Assembly: GCA_002772205.1 (NCBI GenBank)
Contig: PCRZ01000015.1
Span: forward strand, 1 to 12,088
DNA length: 12,088 nt
Direction: 5' to 3'
Source of the DNA: Candidatus Jorgensenbacteria bacterium CG23_combo_of_CG06-09_8_20_14_all_54_14
Lineage (GTDB): Bacteria; Patescibacteriota; Minisyncoccia; UBA6257; GWB1-50-10
Shown piece by piece: positions 11,576 to 12,088 of the stretch (position 1 is the stretch's first letter; every line of letters starts with the position of its first letter). The notes under the pieces are model-generated. The model saw only the letters and a list, made by a program, of their open reading frames with translations. It did no database searches and had not been told where the DNA came from. A program made the position numbers and the translations under genes.

Positions 11576-12063
11576 GCGATCGGCTTTCCCTGCCACTCGT
11601 CGCGCGGCACGCAGAGCTTCGTCTCCAAATCGGCTACCGCTTTCAAGCGCCGCGCATAGCGGGGTTCTCTTGAGAACGGCGTGGTGAGCCACGTGAGCAC
11701 GATCTGCCGTGTCGCCGCGGCGTCCAAGTAGTTCGCCCCGAGGCAGAGGATGTTCGCATCGTCCTCGTTACGGCTGTCAAATGCCTGGTCGGGGGTTCCC
11801 GCGAGCGCCGCGCGCACATTCGCAAACTTGTTCGCCACCACATCCATCCCCACCCCCGAGCCGCAGATCAAAATGCCGCGGTTCCCCTCGTAGTCCACAC
11901 TTATCTTCTCCGCCACCCGCGCCGCAATGGGGGGGTAGTCATCACTCTCGTCGTAGGCGGCGCTCCCCTCGTCCGCGACCGCATAGCCCTCCCCTTTGAG
12001 GAAGTTGATGAGGTACCGCTTGAGTTCAAACCCGCGATGATCAGCCCCAAGATAGATGACCAT
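11566..12063 (-). CDS. rpiB: Ribose-5-phosphate isomerase B
   Basis: RpiB/LacA-family isomerase that interconverts ribose-5-phosphate and ribulose-5-phosphate, the step directly before the epimerase it overlaps. Motifs: YLGADHRGFELK (4-15, Asp8-His9), DYPPIAARVAE (42-52), GILICGSGVGMDVVANKFANVRAAL (63-87, catalytic Cys67), and DDANILCLGANYL (101-113). Where E. coli RpiB has its assisting His99 in an HNDAN motif, this protein has SRNEDDAN, so that histidine is missing. RpiB enzymes of other groups use different residues there. At 165 residues it is slightly longer than the usual 150 or so, with the C-terminal tail reaching over the rpe start. Start ATG at 12063, 25 bases from the window edge, so its promoter is not visible. 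Confidence 0.9.
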   Translation of the reverse strand: MVIYLGADHRGFELKRYLINFLKGEGYAVADEGSAAYDESDDYPPIAARVAEKISVDYEGNRGILICGSGVGMDVVANKFANVRAALAGTPDQAFDSRNEDDANILCLGANYLDAAATRQIVLTWLTTPFSREPRYARRLKAVADLETKLCVPRDEWQGKPIAWR

Positions 12064-12088
12064 GGAATAACTAATGACGATGACTGAT

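Overview
The window looks like a chromosomal segment of a Candidate Phyla Radiation (Patescibacteria, probably Parcubacteria-like) bacterium. This is inferred from gene content: a transketolase split into two subunits, a GxxExxY nuclease-fold protein, a DUF5674 protein, a release factor without its N-terminal domain, and two stand-alone winged-helix/Cas2-like proteins of the PaaX type. TGA, TAA and TAG all end genes here, so the code is standard and UGA-recoding lineages are unlikely. No species can be named from the sequence alone.

Layout, left to right. Nearly everything is on the minus strand. 64-807 is a short class I release factor (RF1 type), preceded by an in-frame 39-codon ORF that repeats the start of the release-factor core. 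1151-1666 is a Cas2/PaaX-like protein with a 36-bp palindrome on each side. 4926 down to 1801 is a probable operon: a 410-residue conserved hypothetical protein, DUF5674, a small helical protein, a small membrane protein, and class II fructose-bisphosphate aldolase. 5031-6035 is a PfkB-family sugar kinase. 6036-6671 has no gene but is packed with about ten different palindromes. 6672-9021 holds the two transketolase subunits, separated by a 466-bp cassette with inverted-repeat ends that carries the GxxExxY gene. A structured leader (9022-9285) precedes transketolase. 9387-9800 is a well-signalled gene of unknown function with its own promoter, Shine-Dalgarno site and terminator. 10114-10680 (plus strand) is a second Cas2/PaaX-like protein whose promoter lies inside a 38-bp palindrome that recurs three more times in the window. 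10928-12063 is an overlapping rpiB-rpe pair.

The metabolic genes fit together. RpiB, Rpe and both transketolase subunits make up most of the non-oxidative pentose phosphate pathway, and the aldolase and sugar kinase link it to triose and hexose phosphates. This matches the reduced carbon metabolism expected of such organisms.

The most interesting signal is regulatory or repeat-like. Two related Cas2-fold/winged-helix genes, with no cas1 and no CRISPR array nearby, each sit among their own family of long palindromes (36 bp centred on CATATG; 38 bp centred on CCATGG). The upstream copies lie on the promoters. One copy of the second family sits 3.5 kb away in the gene-free palindrome cluster. 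This suggests an autoregulated repressor-operator pair, or a REP-like protein-plus-dispersed-palindrome system.
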